Source: an uncultured Pelagibacteraceae bacterium
Lineage (GTDB): Bacteria > Pseudomonadota > Alphaproteobacteria > Pelagibacterales > Pelagibacteraceae
Direction of reading: 5' to 3'
Length of the DNA stretch: 64,000 bases
Assembly (NCBI GenBank): GCA_902518185.1
Contig: CABYFG010000005.1
Coordinates: forward strand, 1 to 64,000
The notes beneath the pieces are model-generated. The model had not been told where the DNA came from. It was given only the letters and a program-made list of their open reading frames with translations, and searched no databases. Positions 29,193 through 37,753 of the stretch are shown piece by piece (the first letter of the stretch is position 1; each line of letters opens with the position of its first letter). The position numbers and the translations under genes were made by a program.

Positions 29193-29984
29193 ATGAGGCC
29201 AAATAAAATAAAAAAGATGATGAGAGATGGTGAGCAAATAATTAATGGCTGGTTACAAATTCCTAGCTCTTTTTCAGCGGAAGTAATGTCTCATCAAGGT
29301 TGGGACTCGCTTACAATTGATATGCAACATGGTGTTATCGATTATCCAAATGCATTACAAATGCTGCAATCAATTTCATCTACAGATGTTACTCCTTTAG
29401 CAAGAGTAAACTGGAATGAACCAGGACAAATAATGAAAATTTTAGATGCAGGGTGCTACGGCGTAATTTGTCCAATGGTGAGCAACAAATTTGAAGCTGA
29501 AAAATTTGTTCAAGCATGTATGTATCCCCCTAAAGGGTATAGAAGTTTTGGACCAATTAGAGGATTAATTTATGGAGGTTCAGATTATGGAGATTTTGCC
29601 AACGATGAGATTTTAAAAATGGCAATGATAGAGACAAAAGAGGCCTTGGATAAATTAGATGAAATTATGAGTACGCCTGGAATAGATGGAATTTATATTG
29701 GACCGGCTGATTTAAGTCTGGCCATAGGTCAAAAACCAGCTTTTGATAATCCTGAAGGAAGTCCAACTTATGAAAAGATTTTGAATATCTTGGAACATGC
29801 AAAAAAAAATAAAATTTTTGCAGGTATTCATAATGCTAGTCCAGAGTATGCAAAAAAAATGCTTAATTTAGGATTTAATTTGGTAACCATTGGATCCGAT
29901 CAAAGGTATATGAGTGCAGGTGCAAAAGATGCTGTATCTAAATTAAAATCAATCAAATCAAAAGAAGACTCTAAAGCTTACTAA
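29193..29984 (+). CDS. HpcH/HpaI family aldolase
   Basis: NGWLQIPSSFSAEVMSHQGWDSLTIDMQHGVIDY; GIDGIYIGPADLSLAIG. Confidence 0.93.
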   Translation: MRPNKIKKMMRDGEQIINGWLQIPSSFSAEVMSHQGWDSLTIDMQHGVIDYPNALQMLQSISSTDVTPLARVNWNEPGQIMKILDAGCYGVICPMVSNKFEAEKFVQACMYPPKGYRSFGPIRGLIYGGSDYGDFANDEILKMAMIETKEALDKLDEIMSTPGIDGIYIGPADLSLAIGQKPAFDNPEGSPTYEKILNILEHAKKNKIFAGIHNASPEYAKKMLNLGFNLVTIGSDQRYMSAGAKDAVSKLKSIKSKEDSKAY

Positions 29985-29990
29985 ATTTAA

Positions 29991-30956
29991 GTGTCAGATA
30001 AAAAAAAAATTTTGATAATTCAACCTATTCATAAAGCGGGGATAGATCTCATAAAGAATAACACAAATTATGATTATGAGATTATTGAAAATATAGATGA
30101 CAAAGATATTGAACAAAAAATTTTGGAGTGTGATGGTCTATCAATTAGAACAGCAAATTTATCTAGCGAATTAATCAATATATCAAAAAAACTTAAGATT
30201 ATATCTCGCCATGGCGTTGGGTACGACAATATTGACTTAAAATCTTCTAGAGAAAAAAATATCACCTTGGCAGTTACGGCTACAGCAAATGCTGTTGCGG
30301 TGGCAGAACATGTTATGTTTATGTTGCTCAATATATCAAAGAGAAAAAACATGTATGATGAGGCTGTTAAAACAGGAAATTTTTCTAAGAGAAATAAACT
30401 TCCAAAAACAATAGAACTTTGGAAAAAAAATATTTTAATTGCTGGATTTGGTAGAATTGGTCAATCTTTAATTAGAAGATGCAAAGGATTTGAAATGAAT
30501 GTTTTTGTTTATGATCCATTTGTTTCAAAAGATATTATTGAGGAATTGGGTGGAAAAAAAGTTGAAGATCTTACAGAAGCAGTAAAATCTATGGATGCCA
30601 TTTCTTTACATATGCCTCTTAATGAAAAAACGAAAAATATTATTAATTATGACTTACTTAAAACAATGAGGAAAAATTGTATAATTATTAATGCTGCAAG
30701 AGGTGGAATGATTAATGAGAATGACTTAGATAAAGCATTAAATGAAAGTCTTATATTTGGTGCAGGTTTAGATGTTTTTGAAACAGAACCACCTAAAGAG
30801 GATAATCCTTTGCTAAAAAACAATAAAGTTTTTTTAAGTCCTCATACCGCTGCATTTACTGAAGAATGCATGATAAGAATGGGAAAAGAAACAATACAAA
30901 ATATAATTGATTTTTTTGAAAAAAAATTAGACAAATCAAAAATTATTAAACTTTAA
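29991..30956 (+). CDS. D-isomer specific 2-hydroxyacid dehydrogenase (PGDH-like); GTG start
   Basis: ILIAGFGRIGQSLIRRCKGF, HMPLNEKTKNIIN, NAARGGMINENDL. Confidence 0.93.
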   Translation: MSDKKKILIIQPIHKAGIDLIKNNTNYDYEIIENIDDKDIEQKILECDGLSIRTANLSSELINISKKLKIISRHGVGYDNIDLKSSREKNITLAVTATANAVAVAEHVMFMLLNISKRKNMYDEAVKTGNFSKRNKLPKTIELWKKNILIAGFGRIGQSLIRRCKGFEMNVFVYDPFVSKDIIEELGGKKVEDLTEAVKSMDAISLHMPLNEKTKNIINYDLLKTMRKNCIIINAARGGMINENDLDKALNESLIFGAGLDVFETEPPKEDNPLLKNNKVFLSPHTAAFTEECMIRMGKETIQNIIDFFEKKLDKSKIIKL

Positions 30957-30958
30957 TT

Positions 30959-31459
30959 ATGCGAATAAATTTCAAAAATTTTGGACTATTAGAAGCATTA
31001 GTATTGTTATCATTAGTATATGTGGTTGGTATGTTGATCTGGACTGCAAGTACAAGGCCCGCAGTTGAAGCAAAAGCTAACTTAGTCAAAGAAAATCATA
31101 AGAAAGTAGTCGATTTTATCAATGGAGAAATAAATAATTGTGGGAATAATGATGAAGGTAAATTGACTGTTTGGGGTGATCCGTGTAATGGCGAGTGGTC
31201 CTCATCTAAAGTTGTGAATTATATAAACAAAAATCTTAATATAGAGAATCCTTTTTCAGAGGATACTAAAGTAAAAACTGATCCTGATCCTAGAATTAAA
31301 GCAGAAGGTAAGGCGGGGCAATCAGTTGAGATGGGTGTTATATTTGTGATGTCATCAAATTTTTTACCTGATCCTGGATCTGAATGGGTTGTGGGTACTT
31401 GTTTTAAATCTCCTTGTGTTGCTGCCGGAAATAATGAACTAACTTCACTCTATAGATAA
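30959..31459 (+). CDS. Hypothetical membrane-anchored protein, pilin-like N-terminus
   Basis: MRINFKNFGLLEALVLLSLVYVVGMLIW...; paired Cys in the C-terminal part. Confidence 0.7.
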   Translation: MRINFKNFGLLEALVLLSLVYVVGMLIWTASTRPAVEAKANLVKENHKKVVDFINGEINNCGNNDEGKLTVWGDPCNGEWSSSKVVNYINKNLNIENPFSEDTKVKTDPDPRIKAEGKAGQSVEMGVIFVMSSNFLPDPGSEWVVGTCFKSPCVAAGNNELTSLYR

Positions 31460-32362
31460 TCAATTTCTATAAATTTCAATTTCAGATTTTTTTAATGTAT
31501 CTGTAAGATAATTATAACCAATTTTTGCATACTCCAACGGATTTGCTTTTGCCGGATCCTGCTCTGCCTCAACCACCAACCATCCTGAATAATTATTTTT
31601 TTTTAATACATTAAATAAAGGTTGATAATCAATACAACCATCTCCAGGCACTGTAAACGCTCCCTCTAAGAAAGCACCTCTAAAACTTAAGTCCTCTTTT
31701 AAAGATTTTTCAAGAACTTGTTTTCTTATATCTTTACAATGAACGTGCAAAATTCTCTCATGATAATTTTGTAATATGGATTTTGAGTCTCCTTTTGCAA
31801 ATAACATGTGTCCTGTATCTAATGTTAATTTTACACTTTCATGAGTATTTTCTATAAGTCTTTCAGTATCTTTTTGAGTTTCAATTACTGTTCCCATATG
31901 ATGATGATATGCCAAAGGCATCCCTTCATCCTCTAAATATTTTCCTAGTTCAGAAATTTTTTCACAAAACTTCTGCCATTCGTCCCTTTCCATTTGGGGC
32001 CGAGTTGATAATTTTCTATTAGGATCTCCTTGTATAGAGCCAGAAACTTCTGCGAAAACTATACAAGGTGCATCACAATCTTTAAATAAATCTAGTTGTT
32101 CTTGAATGGATTTTTTTTCTTCCTCAACAGAATTTTTTCTTAGATTAGCACCATACCATCCTGAGCAAAGTTTAAGATTAAATTGATTTAATTTTGGAAT
32201 TAATTCCGAAGATTTCTTTGGAAATTTTCCACCAGACTCTATGCCTATATAGCCTGCTTCATTAGCTTCTTTTAAACATTGTTCTAATGTAGTTTCACCA
32301 CCTAACTCGGGCATGTCATCATTACTCCATGCAATGGGTGCAACTCCTAATTTTACTGACAT
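31460..32362 (-). CDS. iolE: myo-inosose-2 dehydratase-like sugar phosphate isomerase/epimerase
   Basis: VKLGVAPIAWSNDDMPELGGETTLEQCLKEANEAGYIGIE; LTLDTGHMLFAKGD; GDGCIDYQPLF. Confidence 0.87.
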   Translation of the reverse strand: MSVKLGVAPIAWSNDDMPELGGETTLEQCLKEANEAGYIGIESGGKFPKKSSELIPKLNQFNLKLCSGWYGANLRKNSVEEEKKSIQEQLDLFKDCDAPCIVFAEVSGSIQGDPNRKLSTRPQMERDEWQKFCEKISELGKYLEDEGMPLAYHHHMGTVIETQKDTERLIENTHESVKLTLDTGHMLFAKGDSKSILQNYHERILHVHCKDIRKQVLEKSLKEDLSFRGAFLEGAFTVPGDGCIDYQPLFNVLKKNNYSGWLVVEAEQDPAKANPLEYAKIGYNYLTDTLKKSEIEIYRN

Positions 32363-32406
32363 AAGAAATTTTTTTAGTTAAGTTATTATTTTAATACAAA
32401 TTTTAA

Positions 32407-33408
32407 ATGATTGATATAGCTTTATTTGGACTTGGTAGAATTGGTATTATGCATGGAAAAAATTTAATGCGTAGTAAAGATTTTAATCTTAAATATATTT
32501 ATGACATTGAACAAAAATTATCTAAAAAATATTCAAAAACATTAAAAACAAAAGCTATAAACAAACCATCTGTGGCTTATAAAGATAAAAATATAAAAGC
32601 TATTTTTATTGCCTCAACAACATCGACACATATTAGATTTATTTTAGATGGTGTTAAAAATAGAAAAATTATCTTTTGTGAAAAACCACTGGATTTAAGT
32701 ATTAAAAAAATTGAAACTTGCAAAAAAAAAATTAATAAATTAAATCCAAAAATACAAATAGGTTTTAATAGACGATATGATCCAACACACAATAGCTTAA
32801 GAAAACAATTACTTAGTGGAAAAATAGGTAAATTAGAAAAAATTATTATCACTAGTCGTGATCCTGCCCCGCCAACTATGAAATATCTAAAAGAATCTGG
32901 TGGTATTTTTAGAGATATGATGATCCATGATTTTGATCTTGTTAGATTCTACCTTAGTAATGATGAGCCTGCAAAAATAATAGCCTCTGGCAGCAACATA
33001 TCAGACAAAAGATTTGATAAAATAAAAGATTTTGAATTAGCATCTACCATAATTAGATCTAAAGCTGGTGTTCAGTGCATAATAACTAATTCCAGACATT
33101 GTAGTTTTGGTTATGATCAAAGAATAGAATTATTTGGATCAAAAGGTATGTTAATTTCAGAAAATAAAAGACAAAACGAGACATCTATATATTCTGCACA
33201 ATCAACTTCAAATAAATCTCCTCTGCTTAATTTTTTTATTGATAGGTATAAAGATGCTTACAAAAATCAATTAAAGGATTTTGCAAAATTTATTAGAAAG
33301 AAAATTCAACCTCTTGCAGGATTTGAAGAGGGAAGAAAAGCTCTGATAATTGCGAATGCAGCTCAAAAATCTTTAAGATCAAAAAAGTTTGAAAAACTTA
33401 ATCTTTAA
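32407..33408 (+). CDS. Gfo/Idh/MocA oxidoreductase, inositol 2-dehydrogenase-like
   Basis: IALFGLGRIGIMHGKNL, FCEKPLDLS, QIGFNRRYDPTHNSLR, GGIFRDMMIHDFDLVRFYL. Confidence 0.87.
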   Translation: MIDIALFGLGRIGIMHGKNLMRSKDFNLKYIYDIEQKLSKKYSKTLKTKAINKPSVAYKDKNIKAIFIASTTSTHIRFILDGVKNRKIIFCEKPLDLSIKKIETCKKKINKLNPKIQIGFNRRYDPTHNSLRKQLLSGKIGKLEKIIITSRDPAPPTMKYLKESGGIFRDMMIHDFDLVRFYLSNDEPAKIIASGSNISDKRFDKIKDFELASTIIRSKAGVQCIITNSRHCSFGYDQRIELFGSKGMLISENKRQNETSIYSAQSTSNKSPLLNFFIDRYKDAYKNQLKDFAKFIRKKIQPLAGFEEGRKALIIANAAQKSLRSKKFEKLNL

Positions 33409-33509
33409 TTGAATCAACCCTTAGTAGAATACAACCTGTCTGCTTTACAACTAAATGATATTTTGATTAGATTTTACTTTTAAAAGTTAACTTTAATTAA
33501 AGGGGAATA

Positions 33510-34433
33510 ATGAAAAAAATAAAAAACTTTATATTAGCTTTAGCTGCATGGGCAATGATGTCTGTATCTGCTTTAGCTGTAGATATAATTGTGGTTTCTC
33601 ATGGTCAAGCAAACGATCCTTTCTGGTCAGTTGCTAAAAATGGAGTTGATGCTGGATGTAAAGACATGGGAGTGTCTTGCAAATACACAGCACCAGCTAC
33701 TTTTGACATGGTAGAAATGGCAAAATTAATTGATAATGCTGTATCACAAAAACCTAAAGGTATTGTGATCACATTACCAGATGCTGCTGCTTTAGGAAAA
33801 TCAGTTAAAGCTGCGATTGCTGCTGGTATTCCTGTAATATCAATGAACTCTGGATCTGATGATTATGCATCTTTAGGAATTAGTGCACACGTTGGACAAA
33901 CTGAGTTTGAAGCAGGTGTAGGTGGTGGACAAAAAATGAAAGCCGCTGGTGGAAAAAAAGCATTATGTGTTAACCATGAGGTCGGAAACGTTGCACTTGA
34001 TAGAAGATGTGCTGGTTTCAAAAAAGGTTTCGGTGGATCTGTTGATATTTTAGGTACTTCAAATGATCCAACAGAAATTCAAAAAGCTGTTGCTGCAAAA
34101 TTAGGTGGTGGCTATGACACTATTCTAACTTTAGGTGCTGGATTATCTGGTGAAGCAGCTTTGAAAGCACTTGAGTCAGCTGGAAAAGTTGGTTCTGTAA
34201 GATTAGGAACATTTGATATGTCTCCAAATATGTTAAAAGCTGCTGCTGCAGGAAAAGTAGAGTTTTTAATTGACCAACAGCAATATCTACAAGGATATTT
34301 ACCAATAGCTATCTTTGGACAATATATGAGATGGGGAACAATGCCAGCAGGTGTAGTAATGACTGGACCTGGGTTCGTAACTCCTGACAATGCGTCTAAA
34401 GTAATTAAATGGGCAGCTCAAGGTTATAGATAA
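33510..34433 (+). CDS. Sugar-type ABC transporter substrate-binding protein
   Basis: Signal peptide; VVSHGQANDPFWSVAKNGVDAG; KPKGIVITLPDA. Confidence 0.93.
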   Translation: MKKIKNFILALAAWAMMSVSALAVDIIVVSHGQANDPFWSVAKNGVDAGCKDMGVSCKYTAPATFDMVEMAKLIDNAVSQKPKGIVITLPDAAALGKSVKAAIAAGIPVISMNSGSDDYASLGISAHVGQTEFEAGVGGGQKMKAAGGKKALCVNHEVGNVALDRRCAGFKKGFGGSVDILGTSNDPTEIQKAVAAKLGGGYDTILTLGAGLSGEAALKALESAGKVGSVRLGTFDMSPNMLKAAAAGKVEFLIDQQQYLQGYLPIAIFGQYMRWGTMPAGVVMTGPGFVTPDNASKVIKWAAQGYR

Positions 34434-34444
34434 AAATATGAATT

Positions 34445-34480
34445 AAAGGCCTGACTAATGTTAGTCAGGCCTTTTTTTTA
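34445..34480 (+). terminator. Rho-independent terminator/attenuator between binding protein and permease genes
   Basis: AAAGGCCTGACTAA-TG-TTAGTCAGGCCTTT followed by T-tract. Confidence 0.9.
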
Positions 34481-34505
34481 ATCATCTTTAAATTATAATT
34501 TTTTT

Positions 34506-35633
34506 ATGTCTGTAAAATCAGAGAGTATTCAATCTAAAAAAGATAGTGGACAAGATGAAAGACTTAAAAAAATTTCACCTCTTAGAGTTTTATTAAACAG
34601 ACCAGAGCTTGGTGCTTTGGGTGGCTCAATTTTAGTTTTTATTTTTTTTGGAATAGTTGCTGGTGACACTGGAATGTTTAGCGCTTATGGGACATTAAAT
34701 TTTTTAGATGTTTCGGCTAATTTAGGAATTATTGCTATTGCTGCTGCAATGTTAATGATCGGTGGAGAGTTTGATTTATCAATTGGATCAATGATTGGTT
34801 TTGCAGGAATCTGTATCGCTATACCTGCAATTTATTGGGGCTGGCCTTTATGGACGAGTATTATTTTTGCTTTTGCTATGGCAGTACTAATTGGTTATTT
34901 CAATGGTATAATGGTAGTAAAAACTGGTCTTCCATCCTTCATAGTAACTCTTGCAATGTTGTTCATTTTAAGAGGGGCAACTTTGGCTATTACGAGATTA
35001 ATTACAGGAAGAACTCAAGTACCCGGGTTAAGAGTTTTAATAGAGGATGATCCAATCGCTTGGTTGTTCGCAACAGATACTTTTCAATGGTTATTCACAT
35101 GGCTAGGATCGATGAAATTAATTGCACTGAGAACTGACGGTACACCATTAGCTACAGGTATTCCACCATCAGTAATATGGTTTATTGCCCTTACATTATT
35201 TGCGACTTGGATACTTATGAAAACTAGATATGGAAATTGGATATTTGCATCAGGTGGAGATAAAGTTGGTGCTACAAATGTTGGTGTACCTGTTGGAAGA
35301 GTAAAAATAAGTCTATTTATTGGAACAGCTGTAGCATCGACAATATTTGCTTGTATTCAAGTTTTAGATGCAGGTTCTGCAGATACTATGAGAGGAACTT
35401 TAAAAGAATTGGAAGCAATAGCAGCTGCCGTGGTTGGCGGTTGTCTTTTGACTGGAGGTTATGGCTCTGCCATCGGAGCAGCATTGGGCGCTATTATTTT
35501 TGGCACTGTATCAATGGGAATTTTTTATACAGATGTGGATACTGATTGGTTTAAGGTTTTTTTAGGCGCAATGATGTTAATTGCAGTAGTATTCAATAAT
35601 TATATTAGAAAAAAAGTTACGGAGACTAAGTAA
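34506..35633 (+). CDS. Sugar ABC transporter permease
   Basis: [68 protein letters not shown]. Confidence 0.93.
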   Translation: MSVKSESIQSKKDSGQDERLKKISPLRVLLNRPELGALGGSILVFIFFGIVAGDTGMFSAYGTLNFLDVSANLGIIAIAAAMLMIGGEFDLSIGSMIGFAGICIAIPAIYWGWPLWTSIIFAFAMAVLIGYFNGIMVVKTGLPSFIVTLAMLFILRGATLAITRLITGRTQVPGLRVLIEDDPIAWLFATDTFQWLFTWLGSMKLIALRTDGTPLATGIPPSVIWFIALTLFATWILMKTRYGNWIFASGGDKVGATNVGVPVGRVKISLFIGTAVASTIFACIQVLDAGSADTMRGTLKELEAIAAAVVGGCLLTGGYGSAIGAALGAIIFGTVSMGIFYTDVDTDWFKVFLGAMMLIAVVFNNYIRKKVTETK

Positions 35634-36427
35634 TGTCTGAATATTTAGTTCAATTCAATAATATAAGTAAATTTTTTGGTAAAGTAATTGCTTTAAAAGA
35701 CGTCACCATGAAACTTAAAAAAGGCGAAATAATGTGCTTACTTGGTGACAATGGAGCTGGAAAATCTACTTTGATAAAAACTTTAGCAGGCGTTCATAAG
35801 CCTGATGAAGGTGAAATTATTTTTGAAGATCAAAAAATAGTTTTTGACTCACCACGAGATGCTTTGGATATTGGGATAGGTACTGTTTATCAAGATTTAG
35901 CATTAGTTTCCCTTATGAGTGTAACTAGAAATTTTTTTATGGGCAGAGAGCCACAAAAAGGTTTACCTTTTTTCAAAACTTTTGATATTGAAAAAGCAAA
36001 CACTATAGCTGCAGAAAGAATGGGACAAATAGGTATTGATGTGAGAGACCCATCACAAGCCGTCGGTACGATGTCTGGAGGTGAAAGACAATGTCTCGCT
36101 ATTTCTAGAGCAATTTATTTTGGGGCAAAAGTTTTGGTATTAGATGAACCAACATCAGCATTAGGTGTACATCAAGCTTCAATGGTCCTGAAATATATTG
36201 TTAAAGCAGCATCACAAGGTTTAGCTGTAATTTTAATAACACACAACGTTCATCATGCTTATCCTGTTGGAAATAGTTTTACAGTTTTAAATCGAGGAAA
36301 AAGTATGGGGACATTTCAAAAAAAAGATATATCTAGAGAAAAACTTTTAAGCATGATGGCAGGTGGTGAGGAATTAGATAAGTTAGAAGTCGAACTTAAA
36401 GAAATGGACCGAATAGAAAATAATTAG
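35633..36427 (+). CDS. Sugar ABC transporter ATP-binding protein
   Basis: Walker [10 protein letters not shown], signature MSGGERQ, Walker [12 protein letters not shown]. Confidence 0.95.
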   Translation: MSEYLVQFNNISKFFGKVIALKDVTMKLKKGEIMCLLGDNGAGKSTLIKTLAGVHKPDEGEIIFEDQKIVFDSPRDALDIGIGTVYQDLALVSLMSVTRNFFMGREPQKGLPFFKTFDIEKANTIAAERMGQIGIDVRDPSQAVGTMSGGERQCLAISRAIYFGAKVLVLDEPTSALGVHQASMVLKYIVKAASQGLAVILITHNVHHAYPVGNSFTVLNRGKSMGTFQKKDISREKLLSMMAGGEELDKLEVELKEMDRIENN

Positions 36428-36495
36428 ACAAATATACCACTTCTACAAACATAAATTTTGCTGTAATATTTTTTAAATAAAGAAAGGGGTAAAAT

Positions 36496-36813
36496 ATGAA
36501 AGCATATATAATGGGTAATTACACTGAAAAAGCTTTTCAGGGTTTTTTAAAAGATCCAACAAGTGATAGAAAAGCTGTGGTGGAGCAATTAACAAAAGCT
36601 ATGGGTGGAACAATGCATAGCATGGATATCGTTAGAGGTTCTTATGATTTTGTAGTTGTTACTGACGTTCCAAGTTTTGATGATTTTGCAGCAATTAAAT
36701 TGGTTGTTGAAGCATCTGGAGCTGTAAGAAATTTGACAATGCTTGAGGCAATTGATTTTACAAAAGCTACAACAAAAGCTAGTAAAATTGGTTACAAAGC
36801 CCCGGGTCAATAA
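36496..36813 (+). CDS. GYD domain protein
   Basis: MGNYTEKAFQGFLKDP...RGSYDFVVVTDVPSFDDFAAIKLVVEASGAVRNLTMLEAI. Confidence 0.88.
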   Translation: MKAYIMGNYTEKAFQGFLKDPTSDRKAVVEQLTKAMGGTMHSMDIVRGSYDFVVVTDVPSFDDFAAIKLVVEASGAVRNLTMLEAIDFTKATTKASKIGYKAPGQ

Positions 36814-36821
36814 TCTTTTGG

Positions 36822-36865
36822 TATAACTTCTGGCTGCGGACTGGAAGTTATATTAATTTTTTTTT
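36822..36865 (+). terminator. Hairpin TATAACTTC...GAAGTTATA followed by T-tract
   Basis: 9-bp perfect arms (36822-36830, 36844-36852), then ttaattttttttt; lies at the convergent junction. Confidence 0.75.
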
Positions 36866-37326
36866 AATTTTGAAGAAAATTTAAGATTCTCGTTATTAAA
36901 TTTTGAAGAATGTTTTTGGATAAAATCATCCATAATTTTTACTTTTTCATCTTCAAATTCAGAGACTTTTCTACTATTTAGATCAACATATAAAGCGAGA
37001 ACTTCTATAGTTGATGCGAGATACTTTTTTTCTTTATGAACCATTTCCATTTTATATTGTAGTCTTTTTTTATCGTGATCAAAATAAATTAGATTAACAT
37101 CAACCTCATCATCAACCTTGAGCTCTTGATTATAGGTAATATTTGACTCTACAATCATCGTACTTTTACCAGTTGTTTTTGCTGAACGCTCACCCATTTT
37201 GAATATATTGTTTAGAGTATCTGCTCCATATTTATCAAAGATCAAAAGATAATATGATACGTTCATATGATCATTATAATCTATCCAATCTTTAATGATT
37301 TTTTGAGAGCTCAAAAAGACCGACAT
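36853..37326 (-). CDS. Acyl-CoA thioesterase (4HBT-like)
   Basis: DWIDYNDHMNVSYYLLIFDKYG; hotdog-fold pattern. Confidence 0.85.
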   Translation of the reverse strand: MSVFLSSQKIIKDWIDYNDHMNVSYYLLIFDKYGADTLNNIFKMGERSAKTTGKSTMIVESNITYNQELKVDDEVDVNLIYFDHDKKRLQYKMEMVHKEKKYLASTIEVLALYVDLNSRKVSEFEDEKVKIMDDFIQKHSSKFNNENLKFSSKLKKN

Positions 37327-37347
37327 TAAATATTTTTGTACGTTTTA

Positions 37348-37701
37348 TTAATGATTTGGATTTTCGTTATCCACTACAAGACATATTTCAGATTTTGTTA
37401 AAAATCTTCTTCCCGTTCCATTGTCTAATGAAAACATGCCTCCAATTCCTTTCACAGCATCTATTGTAAGGTCTGTATGTTTCCACTTTTCATATTGATC
37501 ACCATTCATATAAAAAGGAACTCCACCAATTTCTCCCAACTTTATATCATTATCACCTAAAGGGAATTCTCCTTCTTGAAAACACATTGGTGCACTTCCA
37601 TCACAACAACCTCCTGATTGGTGAAACATCAATTTTTCCCCGTATTTCTCTTTTAATTCAGACAGTAAGTTTAATGCCGAATGTGTTGCAGATACTTTCA
37701 T
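37348..37701 (-). CDS. DUF779 family protein
   Basis: FHQSGGCCDGSAPMCF and WKHTDLTIDAVKGIGGMFSLDNGTGRRFLT; start set at Met7 of ORF. Confidence 0.92.
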   Translation of the reverse strand: MKVSATHSALNLLSELKEKYGEKLMFHQSGGCCDGSAPMCFQEGEFPLGDNDIKLGEIGGVPFYMNGDQYEKWKHTDLTIDAVKGIGGMFSLDNGTGRRFLTKSEICLVVDNENPNH

Positions 37702-37711
37702 ATTTTTTCTC

Positions 37712-37738
37712 TGGCCCATGATATCGAATCATGGACCA
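37712..37738 (-). promoter_or_regulatory. Intercistronic RNA hairpin between ALDH and DUF779 genes
   Basis: 11-bp arms; minus-strand RNA UGGUCCAUGAU/AUCAUGGGCCA pairs fully with one G-U wobble. Confidence 0.6.
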
Positions 37739-37753
37739 GTATATATTATTTGA

